From a virus: a DNA stretch of 27,384 nucleotides. The notes under the pieces are model-generated. The model saw nothing but the letters and a program-made list of their open reading frames with translations. It made no database searches and was not told the origin of the DNA. How positions within the stretch are numbered: position 1 is the stretch's first letter; each line of letters begins with the position of its first letter. The stretch is from positions 1 to 27,384 of IMG/VR virus record IMGVR_UViG_3300034375_004573; one strand, written 5' to 3'. This document shows positions 7,372-16,948 of this stretch, one piece after another. A program made the translations under genes and the position numbers.

Positions 7372-8252
7372 AATTATCACATAAGACAATATCATTACCT
7401 AGTGAGGGGTTTTTTTACGACAACGAATTGAGTTGTGGCAAAATACAAATATATCCATTTACAGCACACGAAGAAGATATATTATCTGAAAATTCGTCGA
7501 ATGATTATGAATTGATTGACCAAATATTAAAATCAATGATAGTAAATGATGTTAATATCGACGATTTATTGGCGGTAGATGTTGACGCTATATTATTAGC
7601 TCAACGAATAATATCATACGGCACGTCATATGATGTTAAAATAACATGTCCACATTGTTCAGATGAAAATGATTATAGTTTAGATTTGAAAAAAATAACA
7701 TCCGTAGATAAAATATACAATTTTAGTAATATAATACAGTTTGAAAATTATTCAATTGAAGTTGTTCCAGAAACGTGGGAAATGCGAAAAAAATGTAAAT
7801 CTAAATCGGATACATTAAAGAATATTATAAAGTCGGTAACTAAACACAATTCGATTGACGATTTTGTGGATAATCGCTTTTTATCCAGAGATGCTAGAGA
7901 ATTTAGGAAAAAATATAAATCGATTATGCCAGAACTGAATTTTTCTTTGTTTACGTGTTCTTGTAAAGCTTGTGACAAACCAATGCCAATTAACTTAAAA
8001 ATAAATAGATCATTTTTTGGTCTGACGCCGAATTATAAGATAACTCTTCATAAAGAGATATTTAATTTGGCATATTTCTCAGAAGGAGCGTTTAATCAAG
8101 ATATTGTTTATAGACTCCCCGTTTATCTTCGTAGATTTTATTTAAATGAATTAAGAACTACTAAGGAAAAAGAAAAGGAGCAATCACAGGAAGGATTTTC
8201 TCCAAATGAGAAATCCGAAGGTGTTCCACGGGGACCTTTTGGGAAAAAATAA
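7368..8252 (+). CDS. Baseplate hub assembly protein, T4 gp51-like
   Basis: A 294-residue paralogue of the protein at 5559: SLPSEGFFYD (9-18), FTAHEEDIL, LLAQRIISYG and a zinc pair CPHC (94-97) with CSCKAC (197-202). Unlike that protein it has a C-terminal extension, YKITLHKEIFNLAYF then IVYRLPVYLRRFYLNEL (223-262), which is typical of T4 gp51-type hub assembly factors. It ends in a polar Lys/Glu/Gly tail. The start codon overlaps the stop of the homing endonuclease, so its translation now depends on ribosomes leaving that gene. The endonuclease gene was evidently inserted directly at this junction. Confidence 0.75.
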   Translation: MKLSHKTISLPSEGFFYDNELSCGKIQIYPFTAHEEDILSENSSNDYELIDQILKSMIVNDVNIDDLLAVDVDAILLAQRIISYGTSYDVKITCPHCSDENDYSLDLKKITSVDKIYNFSNIIQFENYSIEVVPETWEMRKKCKSKSDTLKNIIKSVTKHNSIDDFVDNRFLSRDAREFRKKYKSIMPELNFSLFTCSCKACDKPMPINLKINRSFFGLTPNYKITLHKEIFNLAYFSEGAFNQDIVYRLPVYLRRFYLNELRTTKEKEKEQSQEGFSPNEKSEGVPRGPFGKK

Positions 8253-8260
8253 AAAAAGTA

Positions 8261-8289
8261 TTGACATTTTATAAAATCAATATTATGAT
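8261..8289 (+). promoter_or_regulatory. Near-consensus sigma70 promoter
   Basis: TTGACA (8261-8266), a 17-nt spacer, then TATGAT (8284-8289). The -10 box ends 6 nt before ATG 8296, so the transcript should start at or next to the start codon. Confidence 0.8.
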
Positions 8290-8295
8290 ATTATC

Positions 8296-8535
8296 ATGTT
8301 TACATTAATTTTTAGTATATTAAGCGTGATTGCTGGTTTTTTAGGAATGGCATTATCGTTTTCAGCAGATGTTTCGGTCAATATGACGTGGTATACATTT
8401 CCACTAGCATTGATACTCCAAATTTTATTTGGATGGCGTGGTGGATATTTTTATTCAGGAATGTTTGTATTGACTGCTATTTTAGATATGAACGCTTTTC
8501 TCTTTTTATACGGAAAGGTTGATATTGTATGGTAA
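8296..8535 (+). CDS. Small membrane protein, moron-like
   Basis: A 79-residue very hydrophobic protein. A first membrane segment runs from about residue 3 to 23 (IFSILSVIAGFLGMALSF). A second is near 31-47 (WYTFPLALILQILFGW) and a third near 52-73 (YFYSGMFVLTAILDMNAFLFLY). There are few charged residues and no signal-peptidase site. It lies alone between a strong sigma70-type promoter and a strong terminator, in the middle of late tail genes. That is the usual make-up of a moron. Functions of such proteins include superinfection exclusion and lysis control; neither can be shown here. A holin is another option, but no lysin lies nearby. Confidence 0.65.
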   Translation: MFTLIFSILSVIAGFLGMALSFSADVSVNMTWYTFPLALILQILFGWRGGYFYSGMFVLTAILDMNAFLFLYGKVDIVW

Positions 8536-8554
8536 TTTAAATGATTTGAAAGAT

Positions 8555-8588
8555 AAAAACCGTAGGATGTAATTTCTACGGTTTTTTT
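8555..8588 (+). terminator. Rho-independent terminator after the membrane protein
   Basis: An 11-bp perfect stem (8555-8565 with 8576-8586), a 10-nt loop, and a T run to 8588. It closes the one-gene unit and isolates it from the tail genes. Confidence 0.9.
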
Positions 8589-8597
8589 GTGCATCCG

Positions 8598-8605
8598 ATA
8601 TTTAT
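8598..8605 (+). promoter_or_regulatory. Start-proximal box ATATTTAT
   Basis: At -12 to -5 of ATG 8610, just after the terminator at 8555-8588. The next operon therefore needs a new promoter at this point, and no sigma70 -35 box is apparent; this supports the box being a promoter. Confidence 0.65.
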
Positions 8606-8609
8606 ACAT

Positions 8610-9230
8610 ATGAAAAAGTCGGAATTGAAAATTTTAATAAAAGAATCATTGAACGAAGGTGGTTTTTTAGATTCTATAATGACATTGGTTAATCCCGCAG
8701 GAGCAGCCAAGTCACTAACATCGGCTTCGGTGAAATCTCCAAAATATCAGAAAGCAATATCGGATTTAATAGATTTTTACATGGATCGTATATTGTCAAC
8801 CGACAATATAAAATCAAAAACAAACATACAACTTGTCAATATGATATTAAAACGGTTTTATGCGACAGTCAGTGACGCACTACGTGAAAAATATAAATTA
8901 GATACGTTTGAATTATTTAAATCACGATTTAATAAAATATACAACATAAAGTCGTATGAGTTGGGAGATATGTTTTTTGAAAAACGAAATGGAAAACAAA
9001 TTTCAATAGGACAAAAAATCAAAGAACTTGAACAAGCAATTTCAATCAACAATAAAACGATTGAAGATAAACGCAATAGCGATCCTAGCAAGGCTAAGGA
9101 GACTGAACTTAAAAATCAAAAAAATATAAACAATTACAATAAATTAAAATCACATTTTGAAAAAACGATTCAGGAAGATTCAAATAGATTTAAAGAAGAC
9201 TTATTGCGATTCTTAAAAACAGGTGAATAA
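8610..9230 (+). CDS. Unknown tail-operon protein with leader
   Basis: A 206-residue mostly helical, basic protein. It opens with MKKSELKILIKESLNEGG, nearly the same leader as the protein at 4974. LNE followed by Gly matches the (L/I)xE-G/A/S cleavage rule of T4 prohead protease. The centre and C-terminal half (IGQKIKELEQAISINN, LKSHFEKTIQ) look like coiled coil. ATG 8610 is preferred over the upstream ATG 8589 because of the start-proximal box and the leader. Its stop overlaps the tape-measure start by one base (TAATG), so the two are coupled. A tape-measure chaperone or hub factor is possible from position, but there is no family match. Confidence 0.6.
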   Translation: MKKSELKILIKESLNEGGFLDSIMTLVNPAGAAKSLTSASVKSPKYQKAISDLIDFYMDRILSTDNIKSKTNIQLVNMILKRFYATVSDALREKYKLDTFELFKSRFNKIYNIKSYELGDMFFEKRNGKQISIGQKIKELEQAISINNKTIEDKRNSDPSKAKETELKNQKNINNYNKLKSHFEKTIQEDSNRFKEDLLRFLKTGE

Positions 9231-12200
9231 TGGCTAACGAAGGTGATTTTAAGCAATTTCAAGAATTTCAGAATAGCTTAGATAAAAGTGCTGATATAGC
9301 AGATAGACTATCCGATGCTGTCAAACAAGTCGCATCTAATGCTAAAGAAGTTAATTCTGCATTTGGTTCTACCGATGATGCTATGGCTGATATTCAGAAG
9401 AAGATGCAAGCCACTAAAGAGGTGTCTCATGACATTTCAAAAAGTGTCATTTCTCAACGTGATTATTCTAAAGAATTGTTTTTAGCAGAAAATAAATTAA
9501 AGATGACAGGCGACGATAAATGGTCATCAGTTGTCAATGGGATAAAATCTGCTCAAGTCGAACAAACTAAATTTCACACAGCACAAGAAGAATCTATAAA
9601 AAATGCTGATAAGCTTAGTGATAATGTAGTTGGTATGTTTGATAAAATTCCAATTGTATCTAAGTATGTTGATTTTTCACCTGTAAAAGAAAATCTGGCT
9701 AAGAACGTAACAGGACCATTACGAGAAGGCATGTTGAATGGCAAGATGTCAATGAAGGGATTGGGTAAGGTTGGAATCGGTGTATTTTCTGCTATTGGAC
9801 AGGGTATATCAACTATGATGAAAAATCCTATGGTATTATTCGCAGGATTAGCAATATCAGTATTCAAAACATTTCTTGCGTTGGATAAAGCAGGAGAAGA
9901 TTTTCGCAGATCTACAGGACTGACCGTTGCACAAACAAGAGACATCGATAAAAGTGTAAATTCAACAGTAAAATCCGTAGGTCATTTGGGAATTGGGATA
10001 GAAGAAGCTTATAAAGCAGCCGGAGCATTATCATCTACATTTGGAAAAGGAGCAGCCGGAGTTTCCAAAAATGTTGAATTTGTAGCCGCAATGAATGCTA
10101 ATTTAGGAATTTCAGAAGAAACTTCGGCTAAAACTTTACAGAATTTTATGGGTATGGGTAACATGTCTTCGGAAGCGGCTAAGTCATCAATGGTGTTAGC
10201 TGCTAGTTTAGCAGAAGCAGCCGGAGTTGCTCCTAATGCTGTAATGCAAGATATGGCTAATGCTTCGGAAAAGACCAAAATTATGATGAGAGGTAATGTC
10301 GAAGCAATGATGAGGCTTGCGGTTGAGTCTCGTCGTGTAGGAATTAGCATAGAATCCGTATCTGGAGCCGCACGTGGTCATTTAGATTTCCAATCATCTA
10401 TTAACGCTGAGATGGAGATGTCTACATTGTTGGGTAAGAACATCAATCTTCAAAAGATGCGTCAACTGGCGTTTGAAGGCGACCTTGAGGGTATGTTGAA
10501 GGAACAACAAAAACAACTCAAAAATGTAGGTGATATTACAAAAATGAATGCCTTCCAACAAGAGGCTGTCGCTAAAGCATTTGGAATGTCGGTAGACGAA
10601 TTAATAAATATGCAAGCTAAGGAAAAAATAAATTCCGAAGCTAGAGCAAATATGAATGAAGCTCAATTAAAAGCATTAGAAGATCAAGCCAAAAAAACAA
10701 AGGAAATACAAGCAAGAAACGACAAAATACAAGAATTGGAAGCAAAAGCGGTTATTTACAAAAAAGCAGGAGGTGAACTTACAAAGGAACAAAAAGCTGA
10801 TATGGATGCTCTTGCTAAGTTACACAAAGAACAAGTTGCTACGATGACCAAAGAACAGAAAATGCAAGCCGAATCCAAAAAGGCTATCAATGCTATAAAA
10901 TCAGTATGGACTCAAGTTCAAATGACTCTAGCTCCGATTGTAGAAGTTCTTGTGAAAATGATGGTTCCTGTAATAGAAAAGATTGCATCTAAATTAAGAG
11001 AATGGATGGCTCCATTCACAAAAGTAGATGCCGTTACAGGAGATATTTCTATAAAAATGGATGAATTTAAAGAAAAGATAAAATCCACATTAACAACAAT
11101 CACCAAAATCAGCGTTGCATTACTTGGAATTTATGGTACTATGAAATTATTATCAGCTTTAGGAAAAGCAGGAAAAGGTCCATTTTCATTTTTAAGCGGA
11201 GGAACATCAAAGGGTGGCGGCAAGGGTCTTGCTTCTATGGGCAAAGGTCTTCGTAAATTTGGAACTGGAGCTATTGTTGCTGCTGGTGCTATGGTTTTAG
11301 TTGCTGCTTCTATGTGGATCATGACTAAGGCTCTCCAAGGATTAACTGGAGTTTCTTGGGATGATTTAAAGAAAGCTGGAGTTGTGTTGGCTGCTATGGC
11401 AGTTTCAGTTGTTGCTTTGGGCGCAGCAATGTTGATACCAGGAATACAAGTTGGAGTAGCAATTGCAGCTGCTGCGATGTTAGCATTCGGAGCATCATTG
11501 TTAATGGCTGGAAAGGGGATTGAATTTTTAGGTCGAGGCGTTGAAAGTATGGGAACGGTAATGATTCCTATAATAGAAACGTTAGGAGAAATCGTAAAAA
11601 CAGCATTTGAGGCTTTACCATCAATAATAGAAACCGCTGGAAATACATTCTTGAAAATTGTAGTTGGAATGAAAGACGCTGTTGTTGATTTGTTGGATAA
11701 TTTAGTAAGACTTGGCGGTTCAGCAGGAGATTTAATGACAGCAGCAGCTGGTATAACTGCTGTTGGAGGAGCTTTGACAGCGTTGGCAGCAGCAACTGCA
11801 GTTAATGGATTTGCAAATTTAGTTGGGTTTTTCACAGGAGGTGGAAATCCAGTCGAGAATATGATAAAATTATCCGAAAAAGCATCAGGACTAACAACTG
11901 CTGCTAAAGGAGTCAAGGATATTGCTATTGCTATGAAAGGATTTGGAGAGATTGGCGATGGATTAGAAGACACTATAAAGGCTTTGGATAAGTTAGATAG
12001 TTTAGAAGACGAAGACCGAGAAACTATGCGAGAAATTGCTAATCTGAGTAGGGCAAATGCTGAATTGAATAATTCTATGAAAGCCGACAACTCAGGAATG
12101 GAAGCAAAATTGGATAAAAACAATGAGTTGTTAAGTCAATTGATAACAATGATGGCAAATGGCCATATTGCTGTTAATATGAGTGGTAAAAAGATATCCG

Positions 12201-12235
12201 AACAAATAGCATCAGATACTAAATACGACTTCTGA
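9230..12235 (+). CDS. Tail tape measure protein
   Basis: A 1001-residue protein with the build of a tape measure: an Ala/Lys/Gln-rich helical N-terminal part with coiled-coil character, hydrophobic membrane-like stretches near residues 177-218, 627-645, 680-702 and 719-761, and a long helical, Lys/Glu-rich middle (about 440-560). It sits between the gp51-like gene and the baseplate genes, where gp29 lies in the T4 order. Tape measures fix tail length at about 0.15 nm per residue, which would imply a tail near 150 nm; this is an estimate. A weak AGGTG lies 5 nt before the ATG, inside the previous gene. The last 60 residues form a polar coil (ELNNSMKADNSGMEAKL). Confidence 0.8.
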   Translation: MANEGDFKQFQEFQNSLDKSADIADRLSDAVKQVASNAKEVNSAFGSTDDAMADIQKKMQATKEVSHDISKSVISQRDYSKELFLAENKLKMTGDDKWSSVVNGIKSAQVEQTKFHTAQEESIKNADKLSDNVVGMFDKIPIVSKYVDFSPVKENLAKNVTGPLREGMLNGKMSMKGLGKVGIGVFSAIGQGISTMMKNPMVLFAGLAISVFKTFLALDKAGEDFRRSTGLTVAQTRDIDKSVNSTVKSVGHLGIGIEEAYKAAGALSSTFGKGAAGVSKNVEFVAAMNANLGISEETSAKTLQNFMGMGNMSSEAAKSSMVLAASLAEAAGVAPNAVMQDMANASEKTKIMMRGNVEAMMRLAVESRRVGISIESVSGAARGHLDFQSSINAEMEMSTLLGKNINLQKMRQLAFEGDLEGMLKEQQKQLKNVGDITKMNAFQQEAVAKAFGMSVDELINMQAKEKINSEARANMNEAQLKALEDQAKKTKEIQARNDKIQELEAKAVIYKKAGGELTKEQKADMDALAKLHKEQVATMTKEQKMQAESKKAINAIKSVWTQVQMTLAPIVEVLVKMMVPVIEKIASKLREWMAPFTKVDAVTGDISIKMDEFKEKIKSTLTTITKISVALLGIYGTMKLLSALGKAGKGPFSFLSGGTSKGGGKGLASMGKGLRKFGTGAIVAAGAMVLVAASMWIMTKALQGLTGVSWDDLKKAGVVLAAMAVSVVALGAAMLIPGIQVGVAIAAAAMLAFGASLLMAGKGIEFLGRGVESMGTVMIPIIETLGEIVKTAFEALPSIIETAGNTFLKIVVGMKDAVVDLLDNLVRLGGSAGDLMTAAAGITAVGGALTALAAATAVNGFANLVGFFTGGGNPVENMIKLSEKASGLTTAAKGVKDIAIAMKGFGEIGDGLEDTIKALDKLDSLEDEDRETMREIANLSRANAELNNSMKADNSGMEAKLDKNNELLSQLITMMANGHIAVNMSGKKISEQIASDTKYDF

Positions 12236-12253
12236 TAATAATTACAATGTCAT

Positions 12254-12261
12254 ATATTTAT
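12254..12261 (+). promoter_or_regulatory. Start-proximal box ATATTTAT
   Basis: At -12 to -5 of ATG 12266 in the 30-nt gap after the tape measure gene. Identical in sequence and spacing to four other starts in the window. Confidence 0.6.
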
Positions 12262-12265
12262 TGAT

Positions 12266-14362
12266 ATGGCATTAGTAAACACACCGACAACTCCAGATTC
12301 CTTATTGGTTATTCGGAAACATAGTAATTCAACTACTATATTCCGCCAAAACCGAAATAGTTTTTATTCCCCAAAAGGGCCTGGAAATATGAATCCAAGA
12401 AGCACTTTGCCAGGTGATTATTTTGACAATGTAGCTAGATTTCAAGAAGCTGAACGTGATGTGTATGGAAAAGGATCTATATACGCTCAAGACGTTCCGT
12501 TTTCAAATTTTGGATTTAGACAACCTTATGTGTGGACTTCATTAGACGATTCTGACTTTAAAAAGTTTGCTAAACGATATGATAACAGAGGAATTCCATT
12601 TGGATCTACGCTTCAAGACGAAGAAAGATTAGGGAAGATGTTAATATCCGGACACGGATTAAAATTTTTAGCTAAACAATTTCTACTACAAGCGCAAAAT
12701 CCGTTTGACGAAACAAGAGCATACAACCCATTAAGCGTTAATATAGCTGCTACTGGGTTTATAAACCCAAAACGTCATTTGAATGGTGGTGTATTAGGGT
12801 CTATAATGAGTCTGTTTGGGATGGGGGCTAAAAGCGATGGTGCTCCTAAATCAACTGTCGGTATACAGGCGTTGTCTGATATGGTAAAAGGTGATGGTGC
12901 TGGATTATTACGTGAAGAGACTGCTAAGAAGGGATTGAATCGTTTTACGTCTATATGGGATGATAGACTTACCGACAAAGGCGGTGGTTTATTAGAAGGA
13001 TTAATGAGTAAGTTCGGAAGTGTTGCTTTTGGCGGAGTCAATAAGACTGGAAATTTCACTTATAGAAAAGATGAACTTGCCCCATTATTACTCACAAATG
13101 ATGTCAATAAAGACATAATAGGAACAGGTGCTTCAATTCTAAGAAAAGGAAGTCAGAGAACATTAACTGATAATATAATACATCGTTGGACTAAATCATC
13201 GGAAGATAGTGTAGAATTCCAATACGCTCCGGACAAAACTCGTAGAGATGAAAGAGATACCGATGGAGACGCTTCTGGAAATTTAAAAACCAAATTTAAT
13301 CAGTCAATTGTAAACAAAAAATCAGGAGATCCTAAATTATATCAAGATGAAAATATCGTTGATAATAACCACGTGTCTGAGTTAAAATCAACATTTAATA
13401 ATCAATATTCATCGGAGATAAAAAACTTCACAGAATTAAATTCAGTTACAAAAGAAACTGGATATTATAAAACAGGAAATTCAATCAAATATCCATATAA
13501 GGTATCTGAATATTCACGTGAGGATAGATTATTATTTCCAGACTCGTCAAGAACTAAACAAGATTTGTATAATATAAATCGTATATTATCAGAAGATTCT
13601 ACAAAAATAGACGATTTATCAAAAAAAGATATAATTCCTTTTTACTTTCACGACATTATCAATAAAGAGTATCTTATATTTAGAGCAACATTAAAAGGAT
13701 TAAGTCAAAATACAACACCAGAATGGAATGAAACTAAATATTTAGGTCGTGCGGATCGTGTATATACCTATAATGGGGTAACTAGAGACTTGAGTTTTTC
13801 ATTCAGAGCATATGCTGCAAGTAGAGATGAAATGGGTCCAATGTGGGATAGAATTGATAGATTACAAGGAATGTGTTATCCAACAAATACGGATAAATTC
13901 AAGTTTGGAGAATCCAAAGAGTTTAGCGTAATGATCCCTCCTTTCATTAGATTGACAATTGGAGACATTTACAACAAAGTTCCTACTTTAATTAAAAGTT
14001 TTAGTATGAGTATACCAGATGAGTCGCCATGGGAAATATTGGGGGTGGGAAATAAATTCCCAATGATGGCAGACATTTCAATTAATGTTACATTATTAGA
14101 GGAAGAAATTGCCAAAAATGATAATGTAAGATGGAAATTTGAAGACGGTCAACCTAAACCAAGAACTCCTGATATAGAGGTGTTGCCAACGGTTCAAGAG
14201 AGAAATGATAAGAAAATTGAAAATGATCTTGTTAAATTAGATGAAGATGTTTCAAATAAGACAAAGGAAATTGCTCAAAAATCAATTTCGAGAAATCCCA
14301 GTCCAAAAGTTAAAACCGGTGGAGTTGGAGCTGGATTTAAAATGCCTGGAATTACACCATAG
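12266..14362 (+). CDS. Baseplate or tail-tube-initiation protein
   Basis: A 698-residue structural protein. The N-terminal 150 residues are polar and aromatic. Residues about 150-400 are variable, with Gly-rich and polar stretches. Residues about 450-620 hold the most conserved-looking part: FYFHDIINKEYLIFRATLKG, RVYTYNGVTRDLSFSFRAYA, MWDRIDRLQGMCYPT, VMIPPFIRLTIGDIY and SFSMSIPDESPWEI. I recognise this segment from baseplate proteins of marine myoviruses. The position directly before a LysM protein, in a tape measure-LysM-hub order, supports a role at the tube/baseplate junction (the region of T4 gp48/gp54/gp53). The last 60 residues are Lys/Pro-rich and probably disordered. A specific T4 equivalent cannot be fixed by eye. 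Confidence 0.65.
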   Translation: MALVNTPTTPDSLLVIRKHSNSTTIFRQNRNSFYSPKGPGNMNPRSTLPGDYFDNVARFQEAERDVYGKGSIYAQDVPFSNFGFRQPYVWTSLDDSDFKKFAKRYDNRGIPFGSTLQDEERLGKMLISGHGLKFLAKQFLLQAQNPFDETRAYNPLSVNIAATGFINPKRHLNGGVLGSIMSLFGMGAKSDGAPKSTVGIQALSDMVKGDGAGLLREETAKKGLNRFTSIWDDRLTDKGGGLLEGLMSKFGSVAFGGVNKTGNFTYRKDELAPLLLTNDVNKDIIGTGASILRKGSQRTLTDNIIHRWTKSSEDSVEFQYAPDKTRRDERDTDGDASGNLKTKFNQSIVNKKSGDPKLYQDENIVDNNHVSELKSTFNNQYSSEIKNFTELNSVTKETGYYKTGNSIKYPYKVSEYSREDRLLFPDSSRTKQDLYNINRILSEDSTKIDDLSKKDIIPFYFHDIINKEYLIFRATLKGLSQNTTPEWNETKYLGRADRVYTYNGVTRDLSFSFRAYAASRDEMGPMWDRIDRLQGMCYPTNTDKFKFGESKEFSVMIPPFIRLTIGDIYNKVPTLIKSFSMSIPDESPWEILGVGNKFPMMADISINVTLLEEEIAKNDNVRWKFEDGQPKPRTPDIEVLPTVQERNDKKIENDLVKLDEDVSNKTKEIAQKSISRNPSPKVKTGGVGAGFKMPGITP

Positions 14363-14372
14363 GATATAAATT

Positions 14373-14663
14373 ATGGCTAGATATAATAATATAGATTCAA
14401 AAGACCGTTTTGACGGTAAGAAGGTTTTTTCAACAAGATTAATGCCTCGTATCCCCGTATCAGAAAATGATATTTACATATATTCCCAAGAAGGTGATAC
14501 ATTGGATGGGTTAGCCGATAAATATTATAGAAATCCTTCATACTGGTGGATAATTGCAAATGCAAATAAAATTGGAAAAGGAACACGTTTCATAAAACCA
14601 GGAATACAAATACGTATACCTGTTAATATAAGTCAAGTATTATCTGACTTTGAAAAAGAATAA
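14373..14663 (+). CDS. LysM-domain baseplate protein, gp53-like
   Basis: A 96-residue protein. Residues about 33-82 form a LysM-like unit: IYIYSQEGDTLDGLADKYY, then PSYWWIIANAN and a closing PGIQIRIP. Small LysM proteins of this type (T4 gp53, gpX-like) sit in the baseplate wedge or hub. They lie between the tube-initiation and hub genes in many myoviruses, as here. ATG 14373 has AGGA 8 nt upstream. It is followed 5 nt later by the hub-like gene, with AAGG just before that start. Confidence 0.75.
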   Translation: MARYNNIDSKDRFDGKKVFSTRLMPRIPVSENDIYIYSQEGDTLDGLADKYYRNPSYWWIIANANKIGKGTRFIKPGIQIRIPVNISQVLSDFEKE

Positions 14664-14668
14664 AGGTT

Positions 14669-16945
14669 ATGTCAAAAGAAGATTCAAGAGAATTTCATGG
14701 ATTGTCACATATAGAAGATTGGGTTAGAAAAGAATTAGAAACTCGACAAAAAAATATAGGATTATCCACTTCCCCATCGGATGTATTAAATTACGATGGC
14801 AGTTCATACAAAGGCCCAAAAATGGCATGGGCCAGATTGGTTTCTAATGCTAAAGTAACGTTTCCAGGTGACAAACAAACAGAAAAGAATGGTTTTCAAT
14901 TATTTACTCAAGACGGATTTGATGCTATATATGGTTATAGACCAAACGGATCTGAGTTTAAACAAGGTATAATTGGGTACACAAAGGATGGAAAAGAACA
15001 CACGTTAACGGATGAATTTAATTTACATAGACCGCCTCCTGGACTTCAATCGATATCAACTGAAATGTTGGGTGGTAATGGTGGTAAATTTAGAAAAGCA
15101 TCTGTTAAATTTTCAGTATCTTCAAAATATCAACTTGATTATATGACTCCATTTTTTCTGGTTCCCGGAATAACATGTTTTATTGAATTTGGATGGAATA
15201 ACTTTGATCCTTCTAGTTTATTAAAGTTGAATGTTCGTGGTCAAGTCAAAAAGAAGGGTCAAGAAGGAACAGGGGTATTAGGAAGATTAACTGATTATAA
15301 AAATACCCACAAAGCGCAAATGGATTCCAAAGGAAATTATAGTTGCGTGGTTGGTAGAATAAACAATTATAATTATAATTTAAGATCAGACGGTGGATTT
15401 GATGTAACGTTGGAAGTTATGCAAGTTGGCGAGGCTATATATGGATTATCTGTAGAACCTGATAGTAAAAATAAAGCCGACCCTTCTGAGTTCTCTATAA
15501 ATTTATCCAAATATTTAGAAGATAATTTAGATAAAATAGCAGAAAACAACAAAGATGATCTTGGAGTTTTACCTGCTCCATTAGATACTGCTGTTAAGAA
15601 GGTTGGGAAAAATGAAATTCCATTAAAAATTGATGATCGTTATTTTTCATCTAAATATACAATAGAGGATGAGGGAAATCAATCCGCAAAAGAAGCCGAT
15701 GCTAAATACATTTCATTTGGATTGCTTATTGATATAATAAACTATTATTCAGAATTAAAGACCGGGGATGATGTAATAAGCGGTTTTAAATTTGACATAT
15801 CAAAAAGTTATATTTCAGCAACACCAAATTTAAAATCAATCGACCATTCGGTTATGATAATTCCTAATTCAATAGCACCATCTTTGAATTTTGACGCTGA
15901 TTTAAATAAAACGTCAGATACTTCAAATTCAGAAGGAACTTCTTTACGTGAAGCTAATGACGCTTTGAAATTGGCGGTTGGTTCGTCAAAAATTTCAACA
16001 GATAGAATAGATATAACTGAATTTTTTCCATTGAAGGGTAATTGTAAGTTTCCAGAATTAACCGATTTTTCATTAGATGAAATAAAATATGGCATTGGAG
16101 GATACTGGGGAAAATTAGAGAATTTGTATATTAATATAAAAATAATTAAAAACACAATAAAGTCATCAAAACGAATTGTCGATTTCGTTGAATCTATTTT
16201 AGAAAAAATGTCTGGTGCCGCATGTGACATTTGGGATTTTGAAATAAAAGGCAAAACCAACGGAGAAGTTGATTTAGATTGTACAATTGTAGATAATAAT
16301 TTTGCTGTAGATTCGACTAGATTTAAAAACGAAACATACACATTTAATCCATTAGCCACCAATAGTATATTAAAAAATCTAACGTTTGGGATAAATCTGC
16401 CAGATTCAGTGGCAACTCAAACTATAATGGATTCTTCTAGTTCCACAGATTCAAGAAAGGAAGCAACGTTTTTCTCTCAAATAAAAGGTCAAACCGTTAA
16501 AGTTTACGATGAGTATTTAAATGACATGGTAGTAAATGAAACGGAGGGTAATAAAAAAAGTAAAGTAGAACCTGATAAAATATTGGCAAAGAACTTCGAT
16601 AATGATTATTTTACAATAAAATCAAGCGATGGTAATATATTCAAACTAGCAGAACCAAATAAGAAATTAATGCAAAATCTCATTAATTTAGATAAAAGTC
16701 CAAATAATAATGCAATTTACAATGGCATGGTTCCCGGTGTAGAAGTTGAATTGGAACTTCTTGGAATTTCCGGTCTTAGATTTTTAAATGTATTTTCATT
16801 GGAAGGTATTCCTGATATTTACTCAAAAAATGGAGTATATCAAATAAAAAACGTAAAGCATTCAGTATCGGATCATATATGGACAACAGTAGTTACTGCT
16901 GGATTAAGACCATTTCCAACTGTATTAGAAAAAAAGAAGGTATAA
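14669..16945 (+). CDS. Baseplate hub / tail-spike-base protein
   Basis: A 758-residue protein with hub features. Residues about 140-270 contain ASVKFSVSSKYQLDYMTPFF, CFIEFGWNNF and YNYNLRSDGGFDVTLEVM, a beta-rich tube-like domain. The C-terminus (NGVYQIKNVKHSVSDHIWTT then AGLRPFP) is the typical closing strand pair of gpD/gp27-like hub proteins, where a ligand-contact domain ends. The centre (about 300-500) is polar and variable. It follows the LysM protein and precedes a small protein of 130 residues with overlapping transcription and a 3-nt gap. No lysozyme domain is visible, unlike T4 gp5, so puncturing would need a partner. The exact T4 counterpart (gp27 or another) is inference. Confidence 0.65.
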   Translation: MSKEDSREFHGLSHIEDWVRKELETRQKNIGLSTSPSDVLNYDGSSYKGPKMAWARLVSNAKVTFPGDKQTEKNGFQLFTQDGFDAIYGYRPNGSEFKQGIIGYTKDGKEHTLTDEFNLHRPPPGLQSISTEMLGGNGGKFRKASVKFSVSSKYQLDYMTPFFLVPGITCFIEFGWNNFDPSSLLKLNVRGQVKKKGQEGTGVLGRLTDYKNTHKAQMDSKGNYSCVVGRINNYNYNLRSDGGFDVTLEVMQVGEAIYGLSVEPDSKNKADPSEFSINLSKYLEDNLDKIAENNKDDLGVLPAPLDTAVKKVGKNEIPLKIDDRYFSSKYTIEDEGNQSAKEADAKYISFGLLIDIINYYSELKTGDDVISGFKFDISKSYISATPNLKSIDHSVMIIPNSIAPSLNFDADLNKTSDTSNSEGTSLREANDALKLAVGSSKISTDRIDITEFFPLKGNCKFPELTDFSLDEIKYGIGGYWGKLENLYINIKIIKNTIKSSKRIVDFVESILEKMSGAACDIWDFEIKGKTNGEVDLDCTIVDNNFAVDSTRFKNETYTFNPLATNSILKNLTFGINLPDSVATQTIMDSSSSTDSRKEATFFSQIKGQTVKVYDEYLNDMVVNETEGNKKSKVEPDKILAKNFDNDYFTIKSSDGNIFKLAEPNKKLMQNLINLDKSPNNNAIYNGMVPGVEVELELLGISGLRFLNVFSLEGIPDIYSKNGVYQIKNVKHSVSDHIWTTVVTAGLRPFPTVLEKKKV

Positions 16946-16948
16946 ATT

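Noticed and set aside
11131-12123. 330-codon open frame on the minus strand inside the tape measure gene
   Set aside because: Low-complexity Ala/Pro/Ser/Ile-rich product created by the Ala/Gly codons of the tape measure on the other strand; no start signal and no domain.
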